Below, one piece after another: positions 6,101 to 7,750 of a DNA stretch of 7,750 nucleotides. The notes beneath the pieces are model-generated. The model was given only the letters and a program-made list of their open reading frames with translations, did no database searches and was not told where the DNA came from. Numbering within the stretch: the first letter of the stretch is position 1; each line of letters begins with the position of its first letter. Position numbers and translations under genes: made by a program. This DNA is from Mycobacterium sp. (lineage in GTDB: Bacteria; Actinomycetota; Actinomycetes; Mycobacteriales; Mycobacteriaceae), in assembly GCA_029256565.1 (NCBI GenBank), contig JAQSXQ010000064.1:1-7750 (forward strand). The letters run 5' to 3'.

Positions 6101-7006
6101 TCACACCAATCTTCGTTGGGTGCGGATTCGGCGGCGTACGTCCGCGAGTAGGACGTAGCTGCCGCCCTGACGGACGAACGCGGGCAGGAATCTGTTCGCC
6201 AAGGCGACGGTCAGGAACAGGCGTTCGAAGACGAACTGCCGTCCCCTCCCCCAGCCCATCCCAAGTGCATCGCGAAATACGGGCGCAAGGAAACCCGTGG
6301 TGAGGAATTTCAGCAACGGCCGCATCGATAGCCGCAGAACGGGATTGATCATCTTGAGGCTCAACAGGTCCCGCAGGTAACTCCGCACGACGGCGTCGAC
6401 GGTGACGCGCCGGCAGGCATCCACCCAGTAGTCGTCGAACTGGGCGCGGCTGGCCGGCCACTGGTCGTCGGTGACCTGCAGCGTGGTACCCAGTGGCCAG
6501 GCCGACCGATAGAACTGCTCTGACTGCTCCGGCGTCATCGCCCCCCGGAGCAGCTGATAGGTGTCCTCGAGGCCGACGAACAGGCATGCGGCGACCCACA
6601 TCTGAAGCTCGCGGTCGAACGCGCTGTAGCGCACCGGACTCGCCGTCGTCGACGTCACCTCCCGGTGGACGCCGTCGACCGCCGCCTTGAACGCGACGCG
6701 ATCGTCGTCGGAACCCAGCAGCGCCACGGCGAGGTATTGGAACGTCGTGCGCGCCCGCTTCCACGGGTGTACGAGCAGGTTGCCGGATTCGACTCGGCTC
6801 TCGACCACGCCGTACCCGACCTGCGGCCGGGACAACTGCATGACCACGTTGGCGGCGCCGGCGGCGAAGGCCCAGAAGTCCATGGCGTCGGACGCGGTGA
6901 CGTCGTCGTCCGTCCAACGGGCGGTGCGGCGACCGATCGTGATGCGGCATTGCTCCAGCGTCAGATCGGGCTTCGCCGAGAAGGATTCGACGGGATCAAC
7001 GGACAC
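6101..7006 (-). CDS. DUF2236 / MpaB-type putative haem oxygenase
   Basis: A 301 aa protein of the DUF2236 family, which includes fungal MpaB and the rubber oxygenase Lcp; these are largely helical proteins binding b-type haem. Family marks seen are RARTTFQYLAVALLG (84-98), the helix VDGVHREV (110-117) whose H114 is the likely axial haem ligand, YSAFDRELQMWVAACL (127-142), and SEQFYRSAWPLGTTLQV (162-178) before the C-terminal helices. There is no signal peptide, so it should act in the cytoplasm or at the membrane. The true substrate is unknown; oxygenase activity is taken from the family, not shown. The start is a GTG at 7006, 6 nt after the preceding stop, with only a weak ribosome site, again suggesting coupling. 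It is flanked on both sides by small two-helix membrane proteins in the same operon. Confidence 0.85.
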   Translation of the reverse strand: MSVDPVESFSAKPDLTLEQCRITIGRRTARWTDDDVTASDAMDFWAFAAGAANVVMQLSRPQVGYGVVESRVESGNLLVHPWKRARTTFQYLAVALLGSDDDRVAFKAAVDGVHREVTSTTASPVRYSAFDRELQMWVAACLFVGLEDTYQLLRGAMTPEQSEQFYRSAWPLGTTLQVTDDQWPASRAQFDDYWVDACRRVTVDAVVRSYLRDLLSLKMINPVLRLSMRPLLKFLTTGFLAPVFRDALGMGWGRGRQFVFERLFLTVALANRFLPAFVRQGGSYVLLADVRRRIRTQRRLV

Positions 7007-7012
7007 GGGTCG

Positions 7013-7240
7013 TCACACCGTGCAGGCACCGACGAGGAGCAACGGCCACGCCAGCACGCTGCCCACGACCGACGTCACCAGGTGGATGCCGGTCAACCCG
7101 GCGAAGCGCTCGGCGTGGAACAGTGCCCACGCCACGCCCAGGATTGCGTATGGCGCGTTGACGATCACCGCCAAACCGATCCACTCGGCGATCGTCATCT
7201 CCGTGCGCAGCAGTGCGCGCGCACTCTCGTATGCGTCCAC
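7013..7240 (-). CDS. Small two-helix membrane protein, first gene of the DUF2236 operon
   Basis: A 75 aa protein of unknown function, starting at a GTG (7240) with GGGGGA 6 nt upstream. Two membrane helices are predicted: about 18-41 (AEWIGLAVIVNAPYAILGVA and on to WALF) and about 52-72 (HLVTSVVGSVLAWPLLLVGA). A short charged link (HAERF) separates them. An in-frame ATG at 7285 would give 90 aa, but it lies upstream of the ribosome site and of the probable transcription start, so I prefer the GTG. Helix 1 ends in LGVAWALFHAE and helix 2 carries WPLLLV, matching LGYALLRYE and WPLFVV in the last gene of the operon. The stop is 6 nt before the oxygenase start. A role in placing the oxygenase at the membrane is a guess from context. 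Confidence 0.72.
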   Translation of the reverse strand: MDAYESARALLRTEMTIAEWIGLAVIVNAPYAILGVAWALFHAERFAGLTGIHLVTSVVGSVLAWPLLLVGACTV

Positions 7241-7246
7241 GACGTT

Positions 7247-7252
7247 TCCCCC
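7247..7252 (-). promoter_or_regulatory. Ribosome binding site for the first DUF2236-operon gene
   Basis: On the minus strand this reads GGGGGA, ending 6 nt before the GTG at 7240. It decides that start over the in-frame ATG at 7285. Confidence 0.6.
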
Positions 7253-7271
7253 GACTCTCGACTGAGCCGCT

Positions 7272-7277
7272 ATGTTA
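7272..7277 (-). promoter_or_regulatory. Candidate -10 element for the DUF2236 operon
   Basis: On the minus strand this reads TAACAT (TANNNT type), placing transcription start near 7265, just ahead of the ribosome site at 7252-7247. No good -35 at 16-18 nt is visible. A perfect palindrome AATGATCATT (7277-7286) abuts it and could be an operator. Confidence 0.4.
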
Positions 7278-7340
7278 ATGATCATTCCGGGCCGCGAGGT
7301 CAGTTCCACCGCATCCGATGGTGCTTTCCCCCCACAAGAC

Positions 7341-7380
7341 GGAAAAGCCCCCGGCACACGATGTGTGCCAGGGGCTTTCC
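7341..7380 (-). terminator. Hairpin terminator downstream of ahcY
   Basis: A near-perfect inverted repeat fills all 40 bases. The core GGCACAC (7353-7359) and GTGTGCC (7363-7369) pair around a GAT loop; outward, after one mismatch, CCCC pairs with GGGG, G with C, AAA with TTT, and GG with CC with one bulged A. On the minus strand the hairpin ends in CTTTTCC. It begins 36 nt after the ahcY stop and lies upstream of the DUF2236 operon promoter, so it separates the two units. Confidence 0.85.
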
Positions 7381-7416
7381 GTGAGACGACGCTCGCCGGT
7401 TGGTTCGGCGAGACGA

Positions 7417-7750
7417 TCAGTAGCGGTAGTGCTCCGGCTTGTACGGGCCGTCGACGTCGACGCCGATGTACTCGGCCTGCTCCTTGGTGAGCTTGGTCAG
7501 CGATCCGCCGAGTGCCTCGACGTGGATCTTGGCGACCTTCTCGTCGAGGTGCTTGGCGAGGCGGTAGACCTCGTTGTCGTACTCGTCGTTCTTGGTCCAC
7601 AGCTCGATCTGGGCGATGACCTGGTTCGAGAAGCTGTTGCTCATCACGAACGACGGGTGTCCGGTCGCGTTGCCCAGGTTCAGCAGACGGCCCTCGGACA
7701 GCACGATGATCGAGTGGCCGTCGGGGAAGATGAACTCGTCGACCTGCGGC
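7417..7750 (-). CDS. ahcY: Adenosylhomocysteinase (SAH hydrolase), C-terminal 110 residues
   Basis: The NAD-dependent enzyme splits S-adenosylhomocysteine into adenosine and homocysteine, clearing the product that inhibits SAM-dependent methyltransferases. Only the C-terminal 110 residues are inside the window; the start lies beyond the right edge (family size about 430-495 aa). Visible are the conserved LSEGRLLNLGNATGHPSFVM followed by SNSFSNQVIAQIELW, then HLDEKVAKIHVEALG and LTKEQAEYIGVDVDGPYKP, and the terminal KPEHYRY, in which lysine and tyrosine reach the NAD site of the partner subunit. The reading frame is open to base 7749. It has its own terminator (7341-7380). In mycobacteria the gene is called sahH. 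Its closeness to the mysB methyltransferase is about 6 kb and need not be functional. Confidence 0.96.
   Translation of the reverse strand, partial: PQVDEFIFPDGHSIIVLSEGRLLNLGNATGHPSFVMSNSFSNQVIAQIELWTKNDEYDNEVYRLAKHLDEKVAKIHVEALGGSLTKLTKEQAEYIGVDVDGPYKPEHYRY

Noticed and set aside
5817..6950. Minus-strand open frame (377 codons) over the DUF2236 gene
   Set aside because: Arg/Gly/Pro-rich frame-shifted shadow. The true frame shows DUF2236 motifs and coupled boundaries with both small genes.
7013..7600. Reading the first small membrane protein as a 195-residue protein starting at 7600
   Set aside because: The extension would run through the ahcY coding region in another frame and through the hairpin terminator at 7341-7380; its sequence is Arg-rich noise until about 7240.
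1..7750. Mobile elements, CRISPR arrays, tRNA or rRNA genes
   Set aside because: No transposase or integrase motifs, no direct-repeat arrays with spacers, and no tRNA-like cloverleaf or rRNA sequence was recognised on either strand.

Overview
The window is GC-rich actinobacterial DNA. Genes are tightly packed and coupled, GTG starts are frequent, and the right edge carries the C-terminal end of an S-adenosylhomocysteine hydrolase ending KPEHYRY, as in mycobacterial SahH. I infer a Mycobacterium/Mycolicibacterium-like organism or a close relative. The genus is an inference from protein style, not from a marker gene.

Left half (1-3617, minus strand): an operon-like run that reads, in transcription order, HAD-like protein -> sugar-phosphate cyclase -> O-methyltransferase -> ATP-grasp ligase. 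The last three match in order, length and motifs the mycosporine-like amino acid (MAA, microbial sunscreen) genes mysA-mysB-mysC. MysA makes 2-demethyl-4-deoxygadusol from sedoheptulose 7-phosphate, MysB methylates it to 4-deoxygadusol, and MysC joins glycine to give mycosporine-glycine. mysC runs off the left edge (280 codons visible), so the step that would add a second amino acid (mysD or an NRPS mysE) would lie outside if present. The leading HAD-like protein lacks both catalytic aspartates of motif I but keeps the other HAD motifs, so it looks like a pseudo-phosphatase travelling with the pathway.

Middle (3618-5824): an AT-rich divergent control region of about 200 bp separates the mys run from a plus-strand TetR-family regulator. 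It holds candidate operator palindromes and a candidate promoter. The regulator converges with a minus-strand secreted lipase, and the two stop codons interlock in one CTAG.

Right part (5825-7416, minus strand): a three-gene operon with 3-6 nt gaps, namely a small two-helix membrane protein, a DUF2236/MpaB-type putative haem oxygenase, and a second small two-helix membrane protein that resembles the first. A clear hairpin terminator separates this operon from the ahcY (sahH) gene at the right edge.

The most interesting parts are the MAA pathway in a mycobacterium-like genome with its own divergent TetR gene and a motif-I-less HAD partner, and the DUF2236 enzyme bracketed by two related membrane microproteins. 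I saw no tRNA, rRNA, CRISPR array, insertion sequence or attachment site.
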